DNA of 28,144 nucleotides from JADLEX01 sp964586775 (lineage in GTDB: Bacteria > Lernaellota > Lernaellaia > JACKCT01). Below the pieces are notes generated by a model, which saw nothing but the letters and a program-made list of their open reading frames with translations, was not told the DNA's origin and made no database searches. Of the stretch, positions 20,357-28,144 are shown piece after piece. The DNA lies in contig CAZPJD010000251.1 in the NCBI GenBank assembly GCA_964586775.1, forward strand, positions 1 to 28,144, read 5' to 3'. A program made the translations under genes and the position numbers. Each line of letters begins with the position of its first letter. The stretch's first letter is position 1.

Positions 20357-21339
20357 GCGTTGCGAAAAAAACCGTCGTTGGGCTGTCGGACGTTTTGCCG
20401 CACTTCCGGTCGAAGCACGGTGCGGCATACCTCGGCGATGCGCGCGCGCTGCTCGCGAAGATCCCCGACGAGTCGATCGATCTGGTGCTGACATCGCCTC
20501 CGTACGCGCTTCATTTCAAGAAGGAATACGGCAACGTCGATCAGGACCGCTACGTCGAGTGGCTGCTGGAGTTCGCGCTGGACATCCGCCGCGTCCTCAA
20601 ACCGGCGGGCTCATTCGTTCTCAATATCGGCGGAAGCTGGACGCCCGGCGCGCCCACGCGGTCGCTCTGCCACTTCGAGATCGCGCTGCGGCTGGTGAAG
20701 GAGTCTCGATTCCATCTCGCGCAGGAGTTTTTCTGGTACAACCCCGCCAAACTCCCCGCGCCCGCCGAATGGGTCAACGTTCGCAAGATCCGTGTGAAGG
20801 ACTCCGTCGAGTGCGTGTGGTGGTTTTCGAAGGAGCCATTTCCGAAGGCCGACAACCGCGCTGTGCTGCAGCCCTATTCGCCCGATATGATCCGGCTGCT
20901 CAAGAACGGCTACCGCGCGAAAACGCGGCCGAGCGGGCATGTCATCACGTCGAAATTCGTCGATCGCGGCGGCAGCATTCCCGGCAATCTTCTGACCTTC
21001 GGCAACAACGACGCCAACAGCCGGTACTTCACTCGCTGCGACGAAACCGGACGCAAGCCGCACCCCGCGCGGTTTCCGCCGCAGCTTCCCGCCTTCTTCA
21101 TACGGTTTCTCACGGAACCGGGCGACCTCGTGCTCGATCCCTTCGCCGGTTCGTGTACGACCGGCGAGGTGGCGGAAAATCTGGGGCGTCGGTGGATCGG
21201 ATTCGAATTGAACGAGGAATACCTCGAAACCGCCAAGTTTCGGTTCGAAGCACCGTGGGACGAGGATCGACGGGCGATGGTCACGGGCGGGGACAAGGAC
21301 AAGGACAATCCGGATCAGATACCGTTGTTCGAAGCGTAA
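20353..21339 (+). CDS. DNA methyltransferase, M.PvuII-like (probable N4-cytosine)
   Basis: 328-residue beta-class DNA methyltransferase transferring methyl from SAM to a base in duplex DNA. Catalytic motif IV TSPPY (residues 47-51) comes near the N-terminus, and the SAM-binding motif I DPFAGSCTTG (262-271) near the C-terminus, which defines the beta order. SPPY favours N4-cytosine. Long stretches match my memory of M.PvuII (KKEYGN, 'EWVNVRKIRVKDSV', 'CVWWFSK', 'TRPSGH', 'GGSIPGNLL', 'HPARFPPQLPAFFIRFLTEPGDLV'), so the target may be CAGCTG or a relative. The ATGA overlap with the preceding nuclease gene fixes the start. Its role is to protect host DNA from that nuclease. No separate promoter is evident, although protection must precede restriction. 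It is convergent with alaS across 39 bp. Confidence 0.88.
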   Translation: MSVAKKTVVGLSDVLPHFRSKHGAAYLGDARALLAKIPDESIDLVLTSPPYALHFKKEYGNVDQDRYVEWLLEFALDIRRVLKPAGSFVLNIGGSWTPGAPTRSLCHFEIALRLVKESRFHLAQEFFWYNPAKLPAPAEWVNVRKIRVKDSVECVWWFSKEPFPKADNRAVLQPYSPDMIRLLKNGYRAKTRPSGHVITSKFVDRGGSIPGNLLTFGNNDANSRYFTRCDETGRKPHPARFPPQLPAFFIRFLTEPGDLVLDPFAGSCTTGEVAENLGRRWIGFELNEEYLETAKFRFEAPWDEDRRAMVTGGDKDKDNPDQIPLFEA

Positions 21340-21374
21340 CCCGATCTCAGTCTTCGTGAACCGATCACAACGTG

Positions 21375-21392
21375 CCGTTCACGCCCCCGCGA
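21375..21392. repeat. alaS 3'-end copy, right flank of the R-M cassette
   Basis: Second copy of the 18-bp direct repeat CCGTTCACGCCCCCGCGA, here within the functional alaS gene and spanning its stop codon (TGA complement at 21379-21381). It pairs with 19510-19527 across 1,865 bp. Confidence 0.7.
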
Positions 21393-24018
21393 TCAAACCC
21401 GCCGCGGCGTCGATCGCCTCGCGTAGCTTCGCGGGATTCGGGCCGCCAGCCTGCGCCATGTCGGGTTTGCCGCCACCGCCGCCGCCCACGATCTTCGCGA
21501 GCGGACCGATGATCTTGCCGGCGTGCAGACTGGTCGTCAGATCCTTCGTGATCTGAACGCACAGCGCCGCCTTGCCGCCGATTTCGGCGCCCAGCACCAC
21601 CACGCCCGATCCGATCTGATCGCGCAGACGCACCGACAGCAGGCGCAGCGCGTCGGCGTCGTCGGCCGCGGCGACGGCCGCGATCAACGTCACGCCGTTC
21701 ACGTCGCGCGCCTCGTCGATGAGGCCCTTGTTCGCCTCGGCCGCGAGTTTGTTGCGCAGGTCCGTGATCTGTCGTTCCAGATCGCGCACCTGATCCACCG
21801 TCTGGCGAACGCGCTCGGCGATCTGCTCGGGCGCGACCTTGAGCGCCTGCGCGATCTCGCGCTCGGTGTCGATGGCCGCACGCAACTTCTCGACGGCGGT
21901 CTCGCCGGTGACGGCTTCCAGGCGGCGCACGCCCGCCGCGATCGACGACTCGTGCGTCACCACGATGGGGCCGATCTCGCCGCTGCGCGAAACGTGCGTG
22001 CCGCCGCACAGCTCGACCGATTCGCCGCAGCGCACCACGCGGACCTCGTCGCCGTATTTTTCGCCGAAGAGCGCCATGGCCCCGGTGCCGATGGCGTTAT
22101 CGTACGCCATCAACTCGGTGCCCACGGGGGCGTCGGCCATCACCATCTCGTTGGCGATGCGCTCGACGCGCTCGATCTCTTCGCCGGTGAGCGCCTGAAA
22201 GTGCGTGAAGTCGAAACGCAGCCGGTCGGGCGCGACGAGCGAGCCCGCCTGTTTGGCGTCGGGGCCCAGCACGCGGCGCAGGGCGTGGTGCAACAGGTGC
22301 GTCGCCGTGTGGTGACGGCGGATGCGGTTGCGTCGCGTTTCATCGACGACGAAGCTCAAACGGTCGCCCACGCGCACGCGGCCTTCGACCACCTTGGCGT
22401 GATGCGCGATCAGTGCGTCGCCCGCCGTTCGCGTGTCGGTGACGACCAAACGAACGCCGTCACCGACGATTTCACCGGTGTCGCCCATCTGGCCGCCTTT
22501 TTCGGCGTAGAACGGCGTGCGTTCGGCAACGACCTCGATCTCCTGCCCTGCATCGGCATCGGAGACCAACTCGCCCGCGCGAACGAGGCCGATCACCTCG
22601 CCCTCGGCGCGTGTCGAGGCGTAGCCCAGAAACTCCGATTTCGCGCCCTGGCCGGACAGCTCGCCCAGCACGCCGAGGCCCGCTTCGGCCTCGAATTTGC
22701 CGCCCTTCGCGCTCTTGCCGCGCTGGACTTCCATCGCTTCGTTGAAGCCCGCGAGATCGACCTCGAATCCTTCCGAGCGGCCGATGTCCTGCGTGAGATC
22801 GAGGGGAAAACCGAAGGTGTCATAGAGCTTGAACGCCACCGCGCCCGCCAGCACCGACGAGCCCGCCGCCTTCATACGCTCGCGCTCCTGGCCCAGCAGA
22901 CGCAGTCCGTTGTCCAGCGTTCGCAAGAATCGCTCTTCCTCATTGAGAACGACCTTTTTGATGTACGACGCCCGGTCGACGAGTTCGGGATAGGTCTCGC
23001 CCATCGCCTCGATCACCGCGTCGACCATCACGTGCAGAAACGGCGTCTTGATGCCGAGCAGCACACCGTGGCGCGCGGCGCGGCGCATGATGCGACGCAG
23101 CACGTAGCCGCGCCCTTCGTTGGACGGCAGGATCGAGTCGCCGACGAGGAACGTCATCGCGCGAGCGTGATCGCACACCACGCGCATCGATACGGTCGCT
23201 TCGGGATCGTCGCCGTAGGTCTTGCCCGCGATGGCGGCGATCTTCTCTCGGATCGGCGCGAAGAGATCCGAATCGAAGTTCGTCGGCACGCCCTGCAAAA
23301 TCGCGGCGATGCGCTCGAGGCCCGCGCCGGTGTCCACCGACGGAGCGGGCAGCGGCGTGAGCTTGCCGTCCGCGCCGCGCTCGAACTGCATGAATACGAG
23401 GTTCCAGATTTCGAGGAACCGCTCGGGGTCGTCGGCGATGCCGCCGGGCTTTGACGGATCGAGATCCCAGTGGATTTCGGAACACGGACCGCAGGGCCCC
23501 GTGTCGCCCATGGCCCAGAAGTTGTCCGCCGCGCCCATGCGCACCACGCGCTCCTTGGGCAAGCCCGAGAGCTCGAGCCATAGCGCCTCGGCCTCGTCGT
23601 CTTCCTCGAAGACCGTCGCCGTCAGCCGATCGGCGGGCAAGCCCAGCACGCCGGTGACGAACTCCCACGCAAAAGAAATGGCGTCGCGCTTGAAATAGTC
23701 GCCGAAGCTGAAATTGCCGAGCATCTCGAAGAACGTATGGTGGCGCGGGGTGCGCCCGACATTTTCAAAGTCGTTGTGCTTGCCCGACACGCGCAGCGAT
23801 TTCTGGCAGGTGGTCGCGCGCTTGGTGCCGATGTCCTCCTGGCCCAGGAAGACATTTTTGAACTGCACCATGCCCGAGTTCACAAAGAGCAACGTCGGAT
23901 CGGCCGGAAGCACCAGCGGGCTGCTCTTGATGATGCGATGCTGCTGGGACGCGAAGTAGTCCAGAAAGGCGCGACGGATTTCGGACCCCGATTTCGGGGC
24001 GGGCTTCGGGCTCGTCAT
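21379..24018 (-). CDS. alaS: Alanyl-tRNA synthetase
   Basis: 879-residue cytosolic class II synthetase charging tRNA-Ala. The N-terminal catalytic domain shows class II motifs ('HRIIKSSPLVLPADPTLLFVNSGMVQFKNVFLG', 'RHHTFFEMLGNFSFGDYFK', 'GRGYVLRRIMRRAARHG'). The editing domain carries the zinc-binding HHTATH (around 567) and CGGTH (around 671). The C-terminal C-Ala domain ends with the Gly-rich 'KIVGGGGGGKPDMAQAGG' and 'AAAGLIAGA'. Length and domain order are standard for bacteria, so the gene looks intact although the restriction-modification cassette abuts its stop codon. A GGAG lies about 8 bases before the ATG. It is divergent from the marR-type gene across 196 bp. Confidence 0.97.
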   Translation of the reverse strand: MTSPKPAPKSGSEIRRAFLDYFASQQHRIIKSSPLVLPADPTLLFVNSGMVQFKNVFLGQEDIGTKRATTCQKSLRVSGKHNDFENVGRTPRHHTFFEMLGNFSFGDYFKRDAISFAWEFVTGVLGLPADRLTATVFEEDDEAEALWLELSGLPKERVVRMGAADNFWAMGDTGPCGPCSEIHWDLDPSKPGGIADDPERFLEIWNLVFMQFERGADGKLTPLPAPSVDTGAGLERIAAILQGVPTNFDSDLFAPIREKIAAIAGKTYGDDPEATVSMRVVCDHARAMTFLVGDSILPSNEGRGYVLRRIMRRAARHGVLLGIKTPFLHVMVDAVIEAMGETYPELVDRASYIKKVVLNEEERFLRTLDNGLRLLGQERERMKAAGSSVLAGAVAFKLYDTFGFPLDLTQDIGRSEGFEVDLAGFNEAMEVQRGKSAKGGKFEAEAGLGVLGELSGQGAKSEFLGYASTRAEGEVIGLVRAGELVSDADAGQEIEVVAERTPFYAEKGGQMGDTGEIVGDGVRLVVTDTRTAGDALIAHHAKVVEGRVRVGDRLSFVVDETRRNRIRRHHTATHLLHHALRRVLGPDAKQAGSLVAPDRLRFDFTHFQALTGEEIERVERIANEMVMADAPVGTELMAYDNAIGTGAMALFGEKYGDEVRVVRCGESVELCGGTHVSRSGEIGPIVVTHESSIAAGVRRLEAVTGETAVEKLRAAIDTEREIAQALKVAPEQIAERVRQTVDQVRDLERQITDLRNKLAAEANKGLIDEARDVNGVTLIAAVAAADDADALRLLSVRLRDQIGSGVVVLGAEIGGKAALCVQITKDLTTSLHAGKIIGPLAKIVGGGGGGKPDMAQAGGPNPAKLREAIDAAAGLIAGA

Positions 24019-24134
24019 GACCGGGTCTCCAGACGATGATCGGCCCGGCGATGAGGGCTCGGGCCGCTTGGCAAGCGCAGATGTTTAGTGGGAATCGCCA
24101 CGGGACGCAAGCTGCCGGACGTGCGTTTTCGGGA

Positions 24135-24192
24135 TTGACACGGTGCGTTATTCGATGTACCGATATTTTGGATCTTGAAATATTCACGATCC
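24135..24192 (+). promoter_or_regulatory. Promoter and inverted repeats upstream of the MarR gene
   Basis: TTGACA (24135-24140) is followed after 17 bp by TACCGA (24158-24163), a modest -10. Just downstream, in a locally AT-rich stretch, ATATTT (24163-24168) and AAATAT (24178-24183) form an inverted repeat with a 9-base centre. GGATC (24170-24174) and GATCC (24188-24192) form another. The position suits autorepression by the MarR protein. The remainder of the 24019-24214 gap shows nothing else. Confidence 0.45.
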
Positions 24193-24214
24193 GAAACGCA
24201 TTCGGGGGCCGCCG

Positions 24215-24643
24215 ATGGAGCCCAACTCGGACCTTCGTTTTTACGTTTGCCTTCGGGATCTTCTCGCCGGTGGTCTCGTGGCGCGTCAGACCGATCCCAC
24301 GGTCAACGAACTGTCGCCCCAGGAAGCGTCGCTGCTCGAAACGGTCGTGCGTCGCCAGCCGATCACCATGTCCGAGATCGGGCGCGTTTCGGGAACGCAG
24401 CCCAGCACGATGACCGGCGTCGTGGACCGACTCGTTCGGCGCGGCATCCTCGCGCGCGAGTCCTCGCCCGACGACCGTCGCGTCGTCCTCGTCCGACTCA
24501 CGGAGCTCGGCGTCCGGCTTCACGCGCAGCACGTTCAATTCTTCAAGGAATTCGCGGCGAATCTCCTTTCTTTGCTTTCGACCGACGAGCGCCGCCTGCT
24601 CGTCGAATTGCTGGAACGCGTCACCGCGCCGCTGCGCTCGTGA
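24215..24643 (+). CDS. MarR-family transcriptional regulator
   Basis: 142-residue winged-helix regulator. The DNA-binding region runs from 'LSPQEASLLETVVRRQPITMSEIGRVSGTQPSTMTGVVDRLVRRGILAR' into the wing motif 'SPDDRRVVLVRLTELG' (about 86-101), with S/D-P-D-D-R-R as in MarR. Flanking N- and C-terminal helices provide the dimer interface. Length is typical. A GGGGG site lies 9-13 bases before the ATG. It sits 18 bases upstream of the RND exporter gene on the same strand, a common layout in which MarR represses itself and the transporter and is released by a small hydrophobic ligand. The ligand is unknown. Confidence 0.9.
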   Translation: MEPNSDLRFYVCLRDLLAGGLVARQTDPTVNELSPQEASLLETVVRRQPITMSEIGRVSGTQPSTMTGVVDRLVRRGILARESSPDDRRVVLVRLTELGVRLHAQHVQFFKEFAANLLSLLSTDERRLLVELLERVTAPLRS

Positions 24644-24661
24644 CCCTATTGGACGCATGAC

Positions 24662-27349
24662 ATGAAATTTCTGGCGATGTTCGTCACGTCCCGTCCGCGG
24701 CTCGTCATTGTCGCGACACTGCTCGTCACGGCGTTTTTCGGTTGGCAGCTACGCACGCTGACGATCGACAACGAGGTGAAAAACTTCCTGCCGGACGATC
24801 AGGAAGACAAACAGAACTACATGCGCATGGACGAGCTGTTCAAGGGCGAGATCGTCGCGTTCGTCGGCCTCTTGGTCGAACCCGGCGGACCGTACCAGGA
24901 CGTTTTCGATCCCAAGGTGCTGGCGATCGTCCAGGACCTGACCGATTGGTTGAAGACCGTCGAGATCGAGGACGCGCGCGAGCGCTGGGCGTGGGTGAAG
25001 GCCGAAGACGCGAAGCCGGCGCCGACAGGCCGCGAGCGGATGACGCGCGTGTGCACGCCGGAGCAGATCGCCGAGCTCGACGCGCAGCCCATTCCCGAAG
25101 ACCTCGATGGATACGTGAAGGTCTGGCAGTGCAACGAGCCCGGCACCTGGGCGCTCGACGAGGTCGTCAGCCTCGCGACGATGAAAACCATCGGCGACCG
25201 CGCCCTTCCGCCCGGCCTCGACGGCCAGGTCGAACACCAACTGGCGATCGAGGATCTGTGGGAGGTCGTTCCCACCACGCCCGAGGAGGCCGCCGCGGCC
25301 CGCGCGAAGATCCAGTCGTGGGCGATGTACACCAACAACGTCGTCAGCTCCGATCTGAAGTCCACGATGATCGTCATGTTCCTACCGACGGGGATCAGCA
25401 TTCATTACGAGGAGGAGCTCCAGCGGATTGTCGATGCCCACGTTGCCCAGCTCGACCGACCGGACGACGGCATCGTCCTCGCCACGGGCGGCTTGCCGCT
25501 CGTCAACGTCTGGATCGGCCGCTACCTCATCGGCGACCTGAAACTGCTCATTCCCTTCGTCCTGCTCGTCATCCTCGGCGTGCTGATCCTCAGCTTCCGC
25601 AAAGCGATGGGCGTGGTCCTGCCCATCCTCAACGTGATCATCGCGACGATCTGGACGGTCGGGTTCGTCGCGCTGGTGGGCAAGCCGCTGTCGCTCATCA
25701 CCAGCTCGCTGCCCACGCTCATCATCGCCATCGGCAGCGCCTACGCGATCCACGTGATCCATCACTATCTGGAAATGCGGCGGGGCGGACGGACCCATGA
25801 GGACAGCATCCGTTGGACCATCACGCACGTCGGCATGGCCGTGGTCATGGCGGGCCTCACCACTGTCGGCGGATTCATGTCCTTGACGACGACGACGGTC
25901 ATTCCGATCCGCGACTTCGGATTCTTCGCGGCCTTCGGGACGTTCGCGTCGCTCTTCATCGCCCTGACGTTCATCCCCGCCGTCATCCGCCTCATGAAGG
26001 GAACAAACGTCGAGGCCGGAGCGACGGGTTCCGACGCACTGTCCACAACTTCGACGTCCCGGTTCGACCGGGCGCTGGGCCGGCTCTCCGACCTGACTCT
26101 TCGTCACCGAGGTGCGTTGGGCGCGGGGATTCTCGTCGTCGTGGTCGCGTGCGCCGCGCTCGCGTATCGAATCGAGGTGACGAGCAACGTCGTGAAGTAT
26201 TTCTCGGCGGATAGCCCGATCCGGCAGGCCGACGATTTTTTGAACGAACACTTCGGCGGCACCAACGTCTTTTCGCTCGTGCTCGACGGCGGATCCGACG
26301 ACTACTGGAAGGACCCGGCGAACCTAAGAAAACTCGAAGCGCTCATCGCGCACGTTTTCGAGACGCGCCCGGACGTCGGCAGCGCGATTTCGATGATCGA
26401 TTACATCAAGAAAATGAACATGGCCCTCGAATACGACGATCCCGCGCAATACCGAATCCCCGACACCCAGCAGGCCGTCGCCGACTGCCTGTTTCTCTTC
26501 TCGCAAAAAAGCGATTCGCTCGAATCGATGACGGACTTCGAGTTCCGCCGCGCGCGCGTCGCCTTCAAGACGCGCGACGGGCAGACGGCCTCGATGTACG
26601 CGCTGAAGACCGATGTGGACGATTGGATTCGCGGCAATTGGCCCGAGATGTATGTGGCGAAAGAGCACCACCTCACGCCCGTCCAGCGGGTCGCGGAGAT
26701 CTTCGGATTCCTGCCGCCATCGTCGTTCTCCGTCAGCGAGCGCTACTATTTTTCGGGAATGAACAACCTGCGCATGGTCGTCGATCGCATGATCGTGATC
26801 TCGCAGGTCCGGTCCCTCGCGTTTTCGCTGCTCGCCGTCTGGATCCTCGCCTCGATCATCTTTCGCAGCGTCGTCGGCGGTTTGCTTTCCGTCCTGCCCA
26901 CCGTCATCGCCGTGCTCATCAACTTCGCGACCATGGTGATGCTCGGCATACCGCTCGACATCGGCACCTCGATTGCCTCGGCCGTCGCCATCGGATGCGG
27001 CATCGACTACGCCATCCACTTCATCAATCGCTTTCTGATCGAGATCCGCGCATCGAAAAACGCCGAGGTCGCGGTACGCCGGACGCATCTCACGACGGCC
27101 AAAGCCATCATCTTCAACGCCACCGCCGTGGCATTCGGCTACTTCGTGCTCATCGCGTCCAACTTCACCCCGATCCAGCGTCTCGGTCTGCTCACCGGCG
27201 TCGCCATGTTCACGGCCAGCTTCGCCGCGCTGATCGTGCTGCCCATTCTGCTCGTCACCCTCAAACCCCGATTCGTTCGCAAGGCCGAGTTCGCGCCCGA
27301 AGACGCGGAAAACGACGCCCGGTCGATCGCGGCCGAGGTTTCCGAATGA
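24662..27349 (+). CDS. RND-superfamily exporter (HAE3/MMPL type)
   Basis: 895-residue inner-membrane transporter of the predicted-exporter RND class. One TM (about 12-30) is followed by a large periplasmic domain (about 31-290). Five TMs come next (about 292-446), then a cytoplasmic linker, TM7 (about 485-505), a second periplasmic domain (about 508-715) and five TMs (about 717-875), the standard duplicated 12-TM plan. The second half has the MMPL-type 'GCGIDYAIHF' with a membrane Asp near 782. The equivalent place in the first half reads 'GSAYAIHV', without the Asp. Proteins of this class move hydrophobic lipids, hopanoids or lipoprotein-related cargo using the proton gradient. The adjacent LolA-like gene supports a lipid or lipoprotein role. 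The start at 24662 gives a short N-terminus; the ribosome site is poor, and coupling to the MarR gene is possible. Confidence 0.88.
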   Translation: MKFLAMFVTSRPRLVIVATLLVTAFFGWQLRTLTIDNEVKNFLPDDQEDKQNYMRMDELFKGEIVAFVGLLVEPGGPYQDVFDPKVLAIVQDLTDWLKTVEIEDARERWAWVKAEDAKPAPTGRERMTRVCTPEQIAELDAQPIPEDLDGYVKVWQCNEPGTWALDEVVSLATMKTIGDRALPPGLDGQVEHQLAIEDLWEVVPTTPEEAAAARAKIQSWAMYTNNVVSSDLKSTMIVMFLPTGISIHYEEELQRIVDAHVAQLDRPDDGIVLATGGLPLVNVWIGRYLIGDLKLLIPFVLLVILGVLILSFRKAMGVVLPILNVIIATIWTVGFVALVGKPLSLITSSLPTLIIAIGSAYAIHVIHHYLEMRRGGRTHEDSIRWTITHVGMAVVMAGLTTVGGFMSLTTTTVIPIRDFGFFAAFGTFASLFIALTFIPAVIRLMKGTNVEAGATGSDALSTTSTSRFDRALGRLSDLTLRHRGALGAGILVVVVACAALAYRIEVTSNVVKYFSADSPIRQADDFLNEHFGGTNVFSLVLDGGSDDYWKDPANLRKLEALIAHVFETRPDVGSAISMIDYIKKMNMALEYDDPAQYRIPDTQQAVADCLFLFSQKSDSLESMTDFEFRRARVAFKTRDGQTASMYALKTDVDDWIRGNWPEMYVAKEHHLTPVQRVAEIFGFLPPSSFSVSERYYFSGMNNLRMVVDRMIVISQVRSLAFSLLAVWILASIIFRSVVGGLLSVLPTVIAVLINFATMVMLGIPLDIGTSIASAVAIGCGIDYAIHFINRFLIEIRASKNAEVAVRRTHLTTAKAIIFNATAVAFGYFVLIASNFTPIQRLGLLTGVAMFTASFAALIVLPILLVTLKPRFVRKAEFAPEDAENDARSIAAEVSE

Positions 27350-27380
27350 TGTGTTCGATGTTTCGCAACGGAGGTGTCCG

Positions 27381-28144
27381 ATGAAATTCCGATTCCCGAT
27401 TTCCCTGATCGTCATAGCCCTCGCCGTTTCGTTCGCGAGCGCCGCGCTGGCGGAGATGACCGCGTTCGAGATCGCCAAGAAGAGCATCGAGCTCGAGAAG
27501 TCCAAGACGCGAAACGCCTCGTACAAGATGAACGTCATCAACGAGCGCGGAAAAAGCCGCGTCTACGCCTTCAAGGTCCTCGAAAAAGAGTTCGCCGGCG
27601 GCTCCAAAAAGATGATCCGCTTCTCCGAACCGTCCGACGCCAACGGCACCGGCCTTCTCACCTTCGAGAAGCAGGGCGCCGACGACCAGCAGTGGCTCTT
27701 CCTGCCCTCGCGCAAGAGCGTCCGGCAGCTCGCCGCCGCGGACAAGTCCGACCAGTTCATGGGGTCCGATCTCTTTGTCGAGGACATGGGCACAATCTCC
27801 GCCGAGGACTACGAACACACGATCCTCAAAGAGGAGGCGGTCGACGGCTTCCCCTGTTGGGCGGTCGAGTCCAAGCCCAAGGCCGGCATCAGCACGGCTT
27901 ACGCGAGGAGCGTGTTCTACATCGACCAGCAGAATTTCGCCGGACGCAAGGCGGAGCTTTTCGACAAGAACGGAAAGCTCATCAAGACCATCCACGCCAC
28001 GGTCGTGGAAAAGGTGGGCGAGTTCTGGACCATCAAGACGCTCGAGGTGCAGACGCCCGACAAAAAGACGAAGACCCTGCTCGATCTCACGGCGGTGGAG
28101 TACGACAAGGACATTCCCGACAGCACCTTCACCACGCAGTCGCT
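27381..28144 (+). CDS. Outer-membrane lipoprotein-sorting-like protein (LolA-like fold), truncated by the window end
   Basis: The first 254 residues are present, with no stop before the edge; the protein is probably almost complete, since 'STFTTQS' resembles the C-terminal strand of the family. An N-terminal signal peptide (about 1-24, cleaved after SAALA) directs it to the periplasm. The mature part shows the 'RNASYKMNVIN', 'KMIRFSEPSDANGTGLLTFEKQG...QWLFLPSRKSVRQLA', 'FMGSDLFVEDM' and 'VFYIDQQNF' blocks of the outer membrane lipoprotein-sorting protein family, which is often encoded next to RND exporters of this type. A strong GGAGG site lies 6-10 bases before the ATG, 32 bases after the exporter gene, so co-transcription is likely. 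Presumed role: periplasmic acceptor or carrier for the lipidic cargo of the exporter. Confidence 0.85.
   Translation, partial: MKFRFPISLIVIALAVSFASAALAEMTAFEIAKKSIELEKSKTRNASYKMNVINERGKSRVYAFKVLEKEFAGGSKKMIRFSEPSDANGTGLLTFEKQGADDQQWLFLPSRKSVRQLAAADKSDQFMGSDLFVEDMGTISAEDYEHTILKEEAVDGFPCWAVESKPKAGISTAYARSVFYIDQQNFAGRKAELFDKNGKLIKTIHATVVEKVGEFWTIKTLEVQTPDKKTKTLLDLTAVEYDKDIPDSTFTTQS

Noticed and set aside
21355..21383. Inverted repeat CGTGAAC/GTTCACG between the methyltransferase and alaS genes as a shared terminator
   Set aside because: The 7-bp stem has a 15-base loop and no T-run on either strand; too weak to call, though it overlaps the alaS-end repeat.
21523..23454. 643-codon plus-strand frame opposite alaS
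   Set aside because: Antisense shadow of alanyl-tRNA synthetase with no recognisable motif.

Overview
The window is high-GC DNA (roughly 60-65 % G+C by eye) with dense bacterial coding on both strands and classical Shine-Dalgarno starts. The gene mix includes a lipoprotein with a poly-aspartate run right after the lipobox, a six-PAS hybrid histidine kinase, an HAE3/MMPL-type RND exporter with a LolA-like partner, a DNR-like Crp/Fnr regulator and bacteriohemerythrin. This mix suggests an uncultured member of the former Deltaproteobacteria (Myxococcota, Bradymonadota, Lernaellota or Desulfobacterota-like). That placement is inference. I saw no rRNA, tRNA, CRISPR array or transposase.

Layout. 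1-2.5 kb (minus strand): two-domain VOC protein, bacteriohemerythrin and a TesB-type acyl-CoA thioesterase. 2.7-6.8 kb (plus): poly-Asp lipoprotein with its own terminator, then a membrane protein and a GMC flavoprotein overlapping by 4 bp (a likely dehydrogenase complex), then a Gfo/Idh/MocA oxidoreductase. 6.8-9.5 kb: a Crp/Fnr regulator followed by a type IV AbiE toxin-antitoxin locus in an odd layout. The AbiEii toxin gene (plus) carries an in-frame TAA. It converges tail-to-tail on the AbiEi antitoxin gene (minus), whose upstream region has two promoter-like modules 100 bp apart, each overlapped by a perfect 28-bp palindrome. 9.5-13.4 kb (minus): a large PAS/GAF hybrid histidine kinase. 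13.6-17.6 kb (plus): a GH38-fold protein lacking the usual catalytic residues, then a small c-type cytochrome-like protein overlapping a 3-TM protein with a pilin-like tail. 17.9-19.4 kb: an HU-family protein with terminator, and a diacylglycerol-kinase-family enzyme on minus.

19.5-21.4 kb is the most interesting segment: a compact restriction-modification cassette. An XRE/C-protein-like HTH is fused to a PD-(D/E)XK nuclease domain, followed with a 4-bp overlap by an M.PvuII-like methyltransferase. A C-box-like operator lies just upstream. The cassette sits at the 3' end of alaS, and an 18-bp piece of that 3' end, including the stop codon, is repeated at its far side. This suggests insertion with duplication of the alaS terminus.

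21.4-28.1 kb: alaS (minus), divergent from a MarR regulator, an RND-family exporter and an outer-membrane lipoprotein-sorting-like protein cut off by the window end. These last three probably form a MarR-controlled envelope lipid or lipoprotein export operon.
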